DNA of 39,304 nucleotides from a virus: positions 1 through 39,304 of IMG/VR virus record IMGVR_UViG_3300036795_000114. The stretch is one strand, 5' to 3'. The notes beneath the pieces are model-generated. The model worked only from the letters and a program-made list of their open reading frames with translations. It was not told where the DNA came from and made no database searches. The position numbers were made by a program, and so were the translations under genes. Of the stretch, positions 14,065 to 21,884 are shown one piece after another; position 1 is the first letter of the stretch; each line of letters starts with the position of its first letter.

Positions 14065-17000
14065 TTACGCCGCACTCGCCCAGCGATCCACCGGTGCGTC
14101 CACCTCGGCGGTGATGGCCACGCCGTACAGGCTGGTGGTCATGCACTCGCCGAGGTAGGCAGCGGCCGCGTCGGCGTCCTCCTCGCGCACCATCGCCACC
14201 ACCTCGTCGTGCACCGGCAGGATCACGCCGCCGGCGTACGGGCCTGCGTCCCATCGCACGAGCGCGTCGATGAGCAGCTCTCGCGCGGTGCCCTGAATGG
14301 CGAAGTTCGGGCCCTTGTGCGGCAACGAGGTGTCGAGGTGGATCACGCGCCCGGCGTAGGTCGGGAACTCCGCCATACCGCCGCGGATGGCCGTCTTCAG
14401 CCCCTCGCTCCAGCCCTTGAGCCCCGGCGTCATGGCGTCGAGCACGTCCAGGCACCGCTGCGTGACCTCGTCGCTCAGCCCGGCCTGCCGGGAGAGGGTT
14501 TCCAGCCCGCCGCCGTACAGGCGCCCGAACACGATCCGCTTGACCGAGTAGCGCTGGGCCTTGGTCCAGCCGTCGCCGAACACGAGCGCGGCGATCTCAC
14601 CGTGCAGGTCGCGGCCTTCGTGCACGAACTGCATCAGCGTCGGGTCCTGGCTGAGCGCGGCGGCCACGCGCACCTCCACCGAGCTGAAGTCGGCCGCGAT
14701 GATCTTCATACCGGGGTCGGCCACGAGACACTCACGCATCCCGCCTTCACGCGCCACCTGCTGCAGGTTCGGCCGGACGCAGGACATGCGTCCGGTGTCC
14801 GCGCCGAGCGTGTAGATCGTCGGGTAGGTCCGGCTGTCTCCGCCCTGCGTGCTGCGCGCCCACGGCCTGATCATGTTCTTCAGCACCGTGGCGTCCCCGC
14901 GGTAGTCCAGGATCGTCTGAGCCAGCTCGCCCAGCTCGCCCGGCGCCGCGGTGAGCTTCTCCAGCACGTCGCCCGCGCCGCTGGCGTTGCCGCTCTCGGT
15001 GCGGGGGAGCGCCGCGCCCAGCGCGGTCAAGCGCTCGGTCACCTGCTTGGGGCTGTCCGGATTGTCCACTCCGAGCGCGTTGATGCGCGCGAGCTTCTCC
15101 GCGGCGCGCGGTTCCCGGGCGCTGAGCTGCTCACTGACGGCCTCTCCGTCCAGCTTGATGCCGAGCAGGGGCACCACGGCCGTGACGCGCTGTGCGAGCC
15201 GCTCACGCTCATCCACGGCCGGTGCGGGCTCGGGCAGCACACGCCGGATCGCCGTGCAGTCGAGCACGTCCGAGATCGCGTACCGGACCATCGTCGCGCA
15301 GCGCTTGTCGATCTGGAGCCACCCGTTCTTGGTCTCGGGGGTGTCCGGCTTGAGCTTCCATATCCAGCCGGCCGCCTTGCCGAGTTCGTCCTTGGCTGCC
15401 TCGGCCGCCGGGCTCACCGCGCGGTCACCAAGCAGCGTGCCGCTCAGCTCCTTCAGCCCGTCACCGTTGCCGGTCAGGTGCGGGTCGGCCAGCTTCGCCC
15501 GCGTGGCGGTGTCCACCGTCTTGGCGCACGCCGCCGCGTAGTCGGTGATCACGCCGAGCTTGGCCAGCGGCGCGAGGTCGGCCGTGTACGAGTGGGCGTT
15601 CAGCTCCAGCGCCTCGGACAGGAACCGATTGGCGAGGTCGCGGTGATCCTCATCGTCGGCGTCCAGATCAACGCCTTCCTGCCAGTCGCCGAGCTGGATC
15701 GACGTCACGGCGTACCGCGGGTCCCACTGCGGCAGCGCGTTCGTCTCGATGTCCACCCCGAGCGCGCCGCCGTTGCGCTCCAGCGCCATGCGCAGGATCG
15801 ACGCGGCCATCTCCAACGAGACCGAGCGGGGCTCCTCGCCCCGGCGCATGGCCGCGGGGAGCGTGAGCATCTCGCCGGCCAGCTCGGTCACCTTGGCCGC
15901 GCGGGCTGCCTGTGCCGGGGTGACGAAGCCGGGGACCACGCGGCCCGAGCCCTCGCACTTCACGCCGTTGACCTTGTGGGCCCGGATCTTGCCCTGTGTG
16001 GTCACGCCCGGCTCGTCGTTGCAGACGGGGCACCGGCTCATGAACGCGATATTGGTGGCGCGCGCCCCGGCGTCCGGGCCGAGAGGCTCCGGCGGGGGGG
16101 CTGGTGAGTTGGATGGTCGGTTTCCCGTTCCACTTACTTGTACTTTTTTCTCTTTATGATCTTGTGTGTTGTTGTTGTAGTGAATAGTACTGTGTTTACT
16201 ATCCATACCCTCCACAACAACAGTAGAATTAGGGTCTGACCTGCCGTTTTCCGGTGTGGTGGGTTTCGGCTCGGACCCACCACCACCGTCCACATCTCCC
16301 GAGGTGGACCCACCATTAGGAAAATTATTCACCCAACTGACATCGCCGCCGTTAGAGATTTTCAGCTGACGGACGTTGTGCATGGTGCGTTTGATGGAGG
16401 GAAACCCCAAACGGTTCATCGCCCGGCCCCACGCGGTCTCCGTAGGAATCGCGGTCCGCCGGCGGGTAGGCGCGTCCTCGTGCCAGGCCGCGAACGCGGT
16501 GTAGAGCGCCCGGCTCGCGGTGCCCTGGTCGTCCGGCGTGGTGCGCTCGAACACCCACTGCGCGAACACGTCTTGCGCCTCGGCGATCTCGTCGGCCACG
16601 GTGATCACGGCCATGGGAGCGGCGGCGGTAAGCGCGGACGTCCGGTCACCGAGCCACGCCGCGGTCTCCCGCATCAGCGCGGCCAGTACGCCCGGCGCCT
16701 CCTCGGCCCAGATAGCGGGGGTGAGTGCCCCGCGCGTGGCCATCACGGTGTCCCTGTCCCCCTCGCACGGGATGATCCGCATGCGGGCGCGCAGCGCGGC
16801 GTCCGCGATCTGCGGCTCATCGTTGGTGGACATCACGAGGGTGTGCGTGGGGTCGAACGTCACCGGATTGGCCCGCATGGCGTTGCCCGTGAGCGGCGCC
16901 CCGCCGGTCAGCTGCTTGAGCCGCTCGGCGGCCAGCCCCCCGCGGCGCGGGCCCTCGTCGATGAAGGAGAGCCGCCGTCCCTTGAGCGCGTAGATCACCG

Positions 17001-18768
17001 AGGCGTGGGCGTTGTCCGCGCCGGCCAGCAACCGGGGGTCCGCGGCGTGGGCGTAGGTGCCGAGCGCCCGCATGATCAGGGAGATGGTGGCCGACTTACC
17101 GGTGCGCTCGGACCCGTACAGGATGGGCAGCGCGGCGTCCGGATAGCCCGCGAGCGAGATGGAGAGCACGCGCAGCGCCCACGCCCGCACCTCGGGGTCC
17201 GGCCACACCGAGGCGATGAAGGCGTCCCACGCCGGCGTCGGCACCAGGGCCGGGGCGCACAGCGCGGCGTGCAGGTGGGGCGTGCCGGGGTCCAGGTGGC
17301 TGACCACGGGCTGCTCACCGGATGCGCGCAGGTCCCACGGCACGCCACCGGCCCAGAGCACCTCGGCCTCGGTGTCCAGCTCGGACAGCCGCACCGTGGC
17401 GAAGTGGTCCGCCCCGCGGGTGATATCGCGAATCTTCTTCGCGACCCGGCCCGAGCCCGCCGAGGAGGTGAAGATCTTGCGGCGCTCGAACTGCCAGTGC
17501 GCCTCGCCTTTCTCCTCGTCGGCACCGGCTTTGGCCCCGACGGGCATCAGCCGGGCGAGCACCGAGACTGCCCAGCCGGCCATGTCCTCGGACTCCCGCC
17601 ATACCTCGGGCCCGCGCACGACGTACGTGCCGGCGTCGGTGCTGGCGCGCAGGCCGGGGTAGGCGCGTTCGAGCACCTGATCGGCCAAGCCCTGGTCCGA
17701 GGTGTCGCGGTCGGGGTCGAACGGGTGGCGCCCGATCACGTCGTAGAACTGCCACTTGGCCTCATCGGAGGTCTCGGCTCCCGGCGGCCCGGACACGTCG
17801 TGTGCGGCGTACACGCTGAACGGGCGATCGCCGCCGTCCCGGAGACCCTGTTCGATCCACAGATAGTCGTCCTGGTCCACCGAGCCCCAGCAGTCGCGCA
17901 CCGCGCACGAGAGGACGTCGAACGCGTCGTCGGCCGAGAGGTGCCCGGCACCGACGTAGCCGCCCAGCGTCATGGCCGCGCGCATCAGCACGGTACGGAA
18001 GCCGGTGCCGGTGGCGGGCTGGTGATGGGCGACCTCGGCCAGCTTGGCGGCGATCACGCGATCGGCGACCTGCGAGGAGTGCGGCTCGCCGCGGGTGACC
18101 TGCTCGGCGTAGGCGGCCAGCTCGGGCGTGAGGTTCGTGGTGTCCGGTTTGTCTGAAAACCTCGAGCTTTTTCCGCTGCGAGCCTTGGCCGCCAGCACCG
18201 CGGCGGCGAGCACCTCGGACCGCGGGCGCGGCGTGAAGTCCGGTACTCGCTGCCACCGGTACGACGCGGGCTCACCGCTGGCCTTGCTGATCTTGACGGT
18301 GGGAGCGATGAACGCGAATCCACGGCCCGAGCCGTCGGGCATGCCGCCCTTGACGTCGACGCCGGGGTAGACGCCGTCCCGGGAGCCCTCGCCGAGCGGG
18401 TGCACGAACAGGTGGAAGCCGCCGGACGGCGTAGTCTGCCCGGCCAGCACTGAGGGGTTGACGTCGTCCATAACGTTCGCGGGGAGCGTGCCGCCCGAGC
18501 GGGGGTCGACGTCCAGGCAGTCCATGGTGTGCCCCATCACAGCGCAGAGCGCGTATCCGGGCTGCCACCGGTCGACTACCGAGGGGTCGGGTTGGGTCTG
18601 CTGCCAGCCCTTCGGGAGGACGAACCCCACCTTGTGCCAGTGGGCATCGTCGTCGGGCTGGACGGGACGGGCGAGGAAGAGCGGCACCCCTGACTCGACG
18701 AGACCCCGGGCCACCTGTAGGGCTTCCGAGGTCTCGGGGTCGAACATGTTGGGGTTCTGTGGGTACAC
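14065..18768 (-). CDS. Fused primase-polymerase / SF3-like helicase / family A DNA polymerase (1567 aa)
   Basis: Three replication activities in one chain. Residues ~13-190 form a bifunctional primase-polymerase with catalytic-type LDVDPRSGG (85-93) and TTPSGGFHLF (112-121). Residues ~500-700 form a D5/SF3-like ATPase: Walker A YGSERTGKSA (551-560), Walker B LSFIDEG (600-606), sensor VMSTNDEP (645-652), arginine stretch ALRARMRI. A low-complexity linker (812-905) leads to a zinc knuckle (C913, C916, H931, C938). The 3'-5' exonuclease follows with D1006/E1008 (VDIET), D1064 and Y1163/D1167. The polymerase has TGRMSCVRPNLQQ, motif A D1360 (DFSSVEVR), motif B R1406/K1410/F1414/Y1418, and motif C H1520-D1521-E1522. 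All key residues are present. GTG 18768 follows AAAGG. One continuous frame; no stop in the linker. Confidence 0.93.
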   Translation of the reverse strand: MYPQNPNMFDPETSEALQVARGLVESGVPLFLARPVQPDDDAHWHKVGFVLPKGWQQTQPDPSVVDRWQPGYALCAVMGHTMDCLDVDPRSGGTLPANVMDDVNPSVLAGQTTPSGGFHLFVHPLGEGSRDGVYPGVDVKGGMPDGSGRGFAFIAPTVKISKASGEPASYRWQRVPDFTPRPRSEVLAAAVLAAKARSGKSSRFSDKPDTTNLTPELAAYAEQVTRGEPHSSQVADRVIAAKLAEVAHHQPATGTGFRTVLMRAAMTLGGYVGAGHLSADDAFDVLSCAVRDCWGSVDQDDYLWIEQGLRDGGDRPFSVYAAHDVSGPPGAETSDEAKWQFYDVIGRHPFDPDRDTSDQGLADQVLERAYPGLRASTDAGTYVVRGPEVWRESEDMAGWAVSVLARLMPVGAKAGADEEKGEAHWQFERRKIFTSSAGSGRVAKKIRDITRGADHFATVRLSELDTEAEVLWAGGVPWDLRASGEQPVVSHLDPGTPHLHAALCAPALVPTPAWDAFIASVWPDPEVRAWALRVLSISLAGYPDAALPILYGSERTGKSATISLIMRALGTYAHAADPRLLAGADNAHASVIYALKGRRLSFIDEGPRRGGLAAERLKQLTGGAPLTGNAMRANPVTFDPTHTLVMSTNDEPQIADAALRARMRIIPCEGDRDTVMATRGALTPAIWAEEAPGVLAALMRETAAWLGDRTSALTAAAPMAVITVADEIAEAQDVFAQWVFERTTPDDQGTASRALYTAFAAWHEDAPTRRRTAIPTETAWGRAMNRLGFPSIKRTMHNVRQLKISNGGDVSWVNNFPNGGSTSGDVDGGGGSEPKPTTPENGRSDPNSTVVVEGMDSKHSTIHYNNNTQDHKEKKVQVSGTGNRPSNSPAPPPEPLGPDAGARATNIAFMSRCPVCNDEPGVTTQGKIRAHKVNGVKCEGSGRVVPGFVTPAQAARAAKVTELAGEMLTLPAAMRRGEEPRSVSLEMAASILRMALERNGGALGVDIETNALPQWDPRYAVTSIQLGDWQEGVDLDADDEDHRDLANRFLSEALELNAHSYTADLAPLAKLGVITDYAAACAKTVDTATRAKLADPHLTGNGDGLKELSGTLLGDRAVSPAAEAAKDELGKAAGWIWKLKPDTPETKNGWLQIDKRCATMVRYAISDVLDCTAIRRVLPEPAPAVDERERLAQRVTAVVPLLGIKLDGEAVSEQLSAREPRAAEKLARINALGVDNPDSPKQVTERLTALGAALPRTESGNASGAGDVLEKLTAAPGELGELAQTILDYRGDATVLKNMIRPWARSTQGGDSRTYPTIYTLGADTGRMSCVRPNLQQVAREGGMRECLVADPGMKIIAADFSSVEVRVAAALSQDPTLMQFVHEGRDLHGEIAALVFGDGWTKAQRYSVKRIVFGRLYGGGLETLSRQAGLSDEVTQRCLDVLDAMTPGLKGWSEGLKTAIRGGMAEFPTYAGRVIHLDTSLPHKGPNFAIQGTARELLIDALVRWDAGPYAGGVILPVHDEVVAMVREEDADAAAAYLGECMTTSLYGVAITAEVDAPVDRWASAA
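16131..16240. other. AT-rich island inside the replication fusion gene
   Basis: Bases 16141-16200 contain only 18 G/C of 60, against about 70% elsewhere. The stretch encodes the Asn/Ser/Thr/Lys-rich linker (around residues 843-880) between helicase and polymerase modules. It has short inverted repeats (TTGTTGTTG and CAACAACA on the plus strand). It may mark the fusion joint, a relaxed linker, or a duplex-unwinding element of an origin; none is proven. Confidence 0.6.
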
Positions 18769-18810
18769 TGGCGGTACCTTTCTGGTCGTGTGGGAGCGCT
18801 GGAGGGAATC

Positions 18811-18841
18811 GGCCCCCGTTGGTGTCTGTCCGGCGGGGGCC
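18811..18841 (-). terminator. Hairpin between HTH regulator and replication gene
   Basis: GGCCCCCG (18811-18818) pairs with CGGGGGCC (18834-18841) around a 15-nt loop, and the stem can be extended by a few pairs. It lies in the 117-bp gap between the HTH stop (18886) and the fusion start (18768), where it could attenuate read-through from the HTH promoter into the replication gene. Confidence 0.5.
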
Positions 18842-18885
18842 TTCTCATGCCCGCGCCGCGCCGGGGTCTGCGATCATAACGCCGA

Positions 18886-19095
18886 TCAGCCGGGCGGAGA
18901 CGCGTCCACGGGAGCGCCGTAGCGCTCGCGGCGCCGGGTCATGAGGGCCGACAGTTCGCCGAGGTCGATCAGCACGTGATAGCCGTCCTTGGCGCGGTAG
19001 CGGGTGAGGTGGCCCTTCGTGAGCCACGAGCGCAGCGTGCGCGGGGCCACGCCGGCGATCTCGGCGGCCCGCGCGGGCGTGATCCAGGTAGTCAT
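18886..19095 (-). CDS. Small MerR/excisionase-like HTH protein (69 aa)
   Basis: A minimal DNA-binding protein: ITPARAAEIAGVAPRTLRSW forms a helix-turn-helix, TRYRAKDGYHVLIDLGELSA gives the small wing and following helix, then a basic tail (TRRRERYGAP). This layout is shared by excisionases, MerR-like N-terminal domains and small phage regulators. ATG 19095 is the likely start, only seven bases after the -10 of its promoter, so its mRNA would be leaderless. It is encoded divergently from the plus-strand early operon and next to repeated promoter elements, so a repressor or switch role is plausible. No integrase accompanies it, which argues against excisionase. Confidence 0.8.
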   Translation of the reverse strand: MTTWITPARAAEIAGVAPRTLRSWLTKGHLTRYRAKDGYHVLIDLGELSALMTRRRERYGAPVDASPPG

Positions 19096-19102
19096 GGTCA
19101 AT

Positions 19103-19131
19103 ACCGTACACAGTTGACACACTAGGCACAA
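19103..19131 (-). promoter_or_regulatory. Promoter of the HTH gene (divergent, leaderless)
   Basis: Minus strand: TTGTGC (19131-19126), 17-bp spacer, TACGGT (19108-19103), then seven bases to ATG at 19095. The -35 lies inside the plus-strand promoter spacer, so the two promoters should compete. Prediction by motif and spacing only. Confidence 0.6.
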
Positions 19132-19142
19132 GCGCGTACGTT
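19114..19142 (+). promoter_or_regulatory. Early promoter P1 (plus strand)
   Basis: TTGACA (19114-19119), 17-bp spacer CACTAGGCACAAGCGCG, TACGTT (19137-19142). It lies 32 bases before GTG 19174, which has CGGAGGA upstream. The sequence TTGACACACTAGGCAC belongs to a set of five similar elements along the plus arc. Confidence 0.75.
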
Positions 19143-19173
19143 CGACCGCACACCGACCACGGAGGACAGACCA

Positions 19174-19596
19174 GTGCAGTACGACGTTGCCAAGCTGAAA
19201 GCGGCCGTCCGCGCCGCCACCACGGCACACCGGGCCGAGCGCCTGGCCGAGTACACCGCCGCCGCCGAAGAGTACGAACGCGAGCTGGCCGAGCACGCTG
19301 AGACATACGGCGAGGCGTGGGCCAAGGCCGCGACGGTCATCCGGGCGAAGGTCCGCAAGGGGCGGCCGGTCCTGAAGAGCGACCTCCCCACCGATCACCG
19401 CGGCTGGAGCATCGCGGCCTACGACGGCCGGGCCGTGAAGCCGTTCGCGTACAGCCCGCCGTCCGCGTTCCAGGTGGTGGCGGCCGCGCTGGACATCATC
19501 ACGGACGAGACCGTTGCGCCGTACGAGCTGAGCAAGCTGGGCGTCACGCCCACCCGCCTGCACGACGTGCTCGCGTACGTTCCCACCGACCTGTGA
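19174..19596 (+). CDS. Unknown coiled-coil early protein (140 aa)
   Basis: First gene of the plus arc. GTG 19174 follows GGAGGACAGACCA. The first ~60 residues are alanine/glutamate/arginine-rich and probably a coiled coil (AERLAEYTAAAEEYERELAE). The C-terminal half is mixed and ends with SKLGVTPTRLHDVLAYVPTD, which resembles a small helix-turn-helix-like segment. No family was recognised. Its position suggests an early, replication-associated or host-directed role. Confidence 0.75.
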   Translation: MQYDVAKLKAAVRAATTAHRAERLAEYTAAAEEYERELAEHAETYGEAWAKAATVIRAKVRKGRPVLKSDLPTDHRGWSIAAYDGRAVKPFAYSPPSAFQVVAAALDIITDETVAPYELSKLGVTPTRLHDVLAYVPTDL

Positions 19597-19676
19597 ACGC
19601 CCCCAACGACAACGGCGCCTGCCAGACGTGCGGGGGCATGTGGGGCTCGCACGTCGGCAATTGCCCCCGCCGCTAA
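19593..19676 (+). CDS. 27-aa zinc-knuckle peptide
   Basis: GTG 19593 overlaps the previous stop (GTGA). The peptide contains CQTCGGMWGSHVGNC, a C-x2-C-x6-H-x3-C pattern able to bind zinc. The overlap, the in-frame stop at 19674-19676 and the following 34-bp gap support a real mini-gene, but its size makes this tentative. Confidence 0.5.
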   Translation: MNAPNDNGACQTCGGMWGSHVGNCPRR

Positions 19677-19710
19677 CCGTCACCACACGACTACAGAGAA
19701 CGAGGCACGA

Positions 19711-19968
19711 ATGACCACGCTGGTACCGCCGGGCATGACGCCCGACAAGCCCCTGTACATCGAGGGCTCCGCATCCGAGGACGGCGTGCGAGCTCGCGCG
19801 GCCGCGCTGCAGGCTGCCGCCACCATCACCGTGGGGACGCTCGGCTCCCCGCCGGCTTCTGGATGGACCGTGCGGCAGGTAAGCGAGCACGGACGCGCGT
19901 ATGGCTCGATGGTCTGGGCCCTCGTTGCGACGTTCGAGAACTACATCCTGACAGGAGAGCACCCGTGA
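19711..19968 (+). CDS. Unknown small protein (85 aa)
   Basis: ATG 19711 follows GAGAACGAGGCACGA. The product (MTTLVPPGMTPDKPLYIEGS) is alanine-rich in the middle, with no cysteines or clear membrane segment. Its stop overlaps the next start (GTGA). No family was recognised. Confidence 0.7.
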   Translation: MTTLVPPGMTPDKPLYIEGSASEDGVRARAAALQAAATITVGTLGSPPASGWTVRQVSEHGRAYGSMVWALVATFENYILTGEHP

Positions 19969-20336
19969 CCACCCCGGAACCGCAGACCGTGAACGAGTTC
20001 GCGTACACGGGCGGCCGGACGCCGTCCATGACTCCGCTCGACGTCCTGCTCGCGCAGTACGACGACGCCAAGGACGCCGCCGATGAGGCCAAGGCCAAGC
20101 TCGACGCCGTCACGGCCGCGATCAAGGCCGAACTCACCGGCGGCCACGTCCGCCCCGACGGCACGCCCTACGCCGCCTACCATCTCGCCAGCCCCGCGCT
20201 GGCCAAGCCGCTGCACCTGCGCTGGACGGTGAGCGGCCGCCTGGACACCAAGGACCTGCGCGCCGCCTTCCCGGAGATCGCGGACCGCTTCACCGTGCAG
20301 AAGGGCACGTGGGTCCTCGCCCGTGACCGCAAGTGA
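19965..20336 (+). CDS. Unknown protein, possible recombination accessory (123 aa)
   Basis: GTG 19965 overlaps the previous stop. A helix rich in Asp/Ala/Lys (QYDDAKDAADEAKAKLDAVT) precedes a beta-rich C-terminus with WTVSGRLDTKDLRAAFPEIA and FTVQKGTWVLARDRK. The 'R-x-D-x-K-x-L-x-x-x-x-P' pattern resembles short proteins and C-terminal segments near phage YqaJ/RecB-type nucleases, and such a nuclease is encoded three genes downstream. The link is weak. Confidence 0.68.
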   Translation: MTTPEPQTVNEFAYTGGRTPSMTPLDVLLAQYDDAKDAADEAKAKLDAVTAAIKAELTGGHVRPDGTPYAAYHLASPALAKPLHLRWTVSGRLDTKDLRAAFPEIADRFTVQKGTWVLARDRK

Positions 20337-20557
20337 CCAAGTACAGCGTGATGATGCTCCGTGAGATGAGCCAAGTGGTCACCGTCGAGGCTGACTCGAT
20401 TGACGAGGCCGCCCGGATGGCGTTCGACCAGAACAACCTGTCTGCGAACATCGGCAACGACTTCGATGACTCCGGCGAGGTGGAGATCTACAACGTCTCG
20501 GACGCCAAGGGCAACGAGGTCTGGAACATGGACACCGGACGGGAGCTGGAGTTGTGA
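20333..20557 (+). CDS. Small unknown acidic protein (74 aa)
   Basis: GTG 20333 overlaps the preceding stop and its own stop overlaps the next GTG. The protein (VTKYSVMMLREMSQVVTVEA, then SIDEAARMAFDQNN) has the look of a small alpha/beta fold, with a strand followed by a helix and an acidic DDSGEVEIY hairpin. No family was recognised. Confidence 0.72.
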   Translation: MTKYSVMMLREMSQVVTVEADSIDEAARMAFDQNNLSANIGNDFDDSGEVEIYNVSDAKGNEVWNMDTGRELEL

Positions 20558-21009
20558 CCCCCGAGGAGCACTACCCGCGACCGATGAGCTACCCGCCGGA
20601 ATCGCACGTTCCCGAGCCCCCTGAGGAACGCTTCTGGGAGCAGCACAAGCTCGACCCCGTTAACCACCCGGCCCACTACACGAGCCACCCGTCGGGCGTG
20701 GAGTGCATCACGATCACCGAGCACATGTCGTTCCTGATCGGCAACGTGATCAAGTACGTGTGGCGCGCGGACGGGAAGAACGGCGTGGAAGACCTGCGCA
20801 AGGCGCGCTGGTACCTGGATCGCGAGATCGCCAAACGAGAGCCCGTCGCGGCGGACGATCAGCTGAACGCTGTGTCCTCGTACCCCCCTAACGGCGTCAC
20901 GGCGGCCGACGAGACCGGTGTACGTGCGCCGTGCGGTTTCGTGTCCAGCAGGGGCGACACGTGCACGAAGCCCCTGGACCACAAGGGCGTCCACGGGATG
21001 TTCGCGTGA
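20554..21009 (+). CDS. DUF3310-domain protein (151 aa)
   Basis: Residues ~37-95 match DUF3310: VNHPAHYTSHPSGVECITIT, then FLIGNVIKYVWRADGKNGVE and DLRKARWYLDREI. DUF3310 proteins include T7 gp1.7-like nucleotide kinases, so a role in the nucleotide pool is possible. The N-terminus is proline-rich. The C-terminus adds CGFVSSRGDTCTKPLDHKGV, a small Cys/His cluster that may bind metal. GTG start overlaps the previous stop. Confidence 0.85.
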   Translation: MTPEEHYPRPMSYPPESHVPEPPEERFWEQHKLDPVNHPAHYTSHPSGVECITITEHMSFLIGNVIKYVWRADGKNGVEDLRKARWYLDREIAKREPVAADDQLNAVSSYPPNGVTAADETGVRAPCGFVSSRGDTCTKPLDHKGVHGMFA

Positions 21010-21863
21010 GCCTCGCCGAGTGGGCATCCGGCGCGCGGCCGGTGCCGGTGGCCACGCAGGGCAACTCGCCGTGGGCTGTGGCCAAGGCGCGCGAGCTGGC
21101 CGACCTGGTCACCCGCTACTCGGCCCGGCGGCCGCGCTCCATGCAGCGCCACCTCGGCCCGTCCGAACTGGCCGTGGAGTGCGATCGGCAGGTGGTGGGC
21201 AAGCTCGTGGGCGAGCCCGCCACCAACCACGTGACGGACCCCTGGCCGTCGTTCATGGGCACCGCCGGCCACGCCGAGATGGAGAACGTGCTCGCGTGGG
21301 AGAACGCGCGGCTCGGCTACCAGCGGTTCATGTCCGAGCAGCGCGTCCAGCCGCCGGGCCCGTTCATCGCCCACCCCGGCACCGCGGACTGCGTCGACCT
21401 GCAGGACAAGGCCCTGCTCGACTGGAAGTTCCTCGGCAAGTCGAGCATGGGCAAGCTCCAGAAGCCGGCGGGGCCGCCGCGGAAGTACCGCGGTCAGGTG
21501 TGGATCTACGCCGTGGCGCTGATGAGCATGGGCTACACGGTCGAGCGCGCGGCGCTGGTGGCGTGGCCGCGCACGTCCTCGTCGATCCATGACGTGTACG
21601 TGTGGGAGGAGCCCTTCGGCGACGCCGCCGTCGCGCTGCTGACCGAGGTGGCGGCCGACACCGAGCGCCGCAAGGCGTTCGCCGCTCAGCTCGGCTCCTA
21701 CGATCAGTGGGCGCCGGCCGTGGCCGAGGAGTTCATGCGCCAGGTTCCGCGAGCACCCGATCACGAAGAATGCTTCTTTTGTCCGTTTTACCGGCCGAAC
21801 GCCAAGGATGGCGTGGGCTGTCCGGGGCCGGTGAAGGACGACGTTCGTGGGGGCTTGACATAG
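21006..21863 (+). CDS. Cas4/RecB-like PD-(D/E)XK exonuclease with probable Fe-S cluster (285 aa)
   Basis: Nuclease core: HPGTADCVDLQDKALLDWKF supplies D128 and the D139-x-K141 pair, followed by the QxxxY motif YRGQVWIYA (Q164, Y168). Four cysteines (C59 in VECDRQ; C256, C259 and C272 in CFFCPFY...GCPG) are placed as in Cas4/AddB-type proteins with an iron-sulfur cluster. Likely digests or processes DNA ends in phage recombination or replication, working with the SSB-like protein and SNF2 helicase downstream. GTG 21006 overlaps the DUF3310 stop. Promoter P2 begins in its last codons. Confidence 0.88.
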   Translation: MSLAEWASGARPVPVATQGNSPWAVAKARELADLVTRYSARRPRSMQRHLGPSELAVECDRQVVGKLVGEPATNHVTDPWPSFMGTAGHAEMENVLAWENARLGYQRFMSEQRVQPPGPFIAHPGTADCVDLQDKALLDWKFLGKSSMGKLQKPAGPPRKYRGQVWIYAVALMSMGYTVERAALVAWPRTSSSIHDVYVWEEPFGDAAVALLTEVAADTERRKAFAAQLGSYDQWAPAVAEEFMRQVPRAPDHEECFFCPFYRPNAKDGVGCPGPVKDDVRGGLT

Positions 21864-21884
21864 CTGCCACAGCTGGCATACTGG
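21855..21884 (+). promoter_or_regulatory. Promoter P2 with inverted repeat
   Basis: TTGACA (21855-21860) is formed by the last two sense codons of the exonuclease gene. CATACT (16-bp spacer) or TACTGG (18-bp spacer) can serve as -10. The spacer contains TGCCA-CAGC-TGGCA, a palindrome suitable for a dimeric regulator. It drives the SSB/SNF2 module through a long leader. Confidence 0.65.

Noticed and set aside
16136-16206. Internal start (Met855) or slippage at an A6 run that would split the replication fusion into two proteins
   Set aside because: GGAGG is only two bases from the ATG and the A6 run is not in the frame of a usable slippery heptamer. The simplest product is one chain, though a minor second start cannot be excluded.
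14209-18156. Very long plus-strand frames of about 590-630 codons opposite the replication fusion
   Set aside because: Shadows of the minus-strand gene, whose motifs are unambiguous; their composition is high-GC noise.
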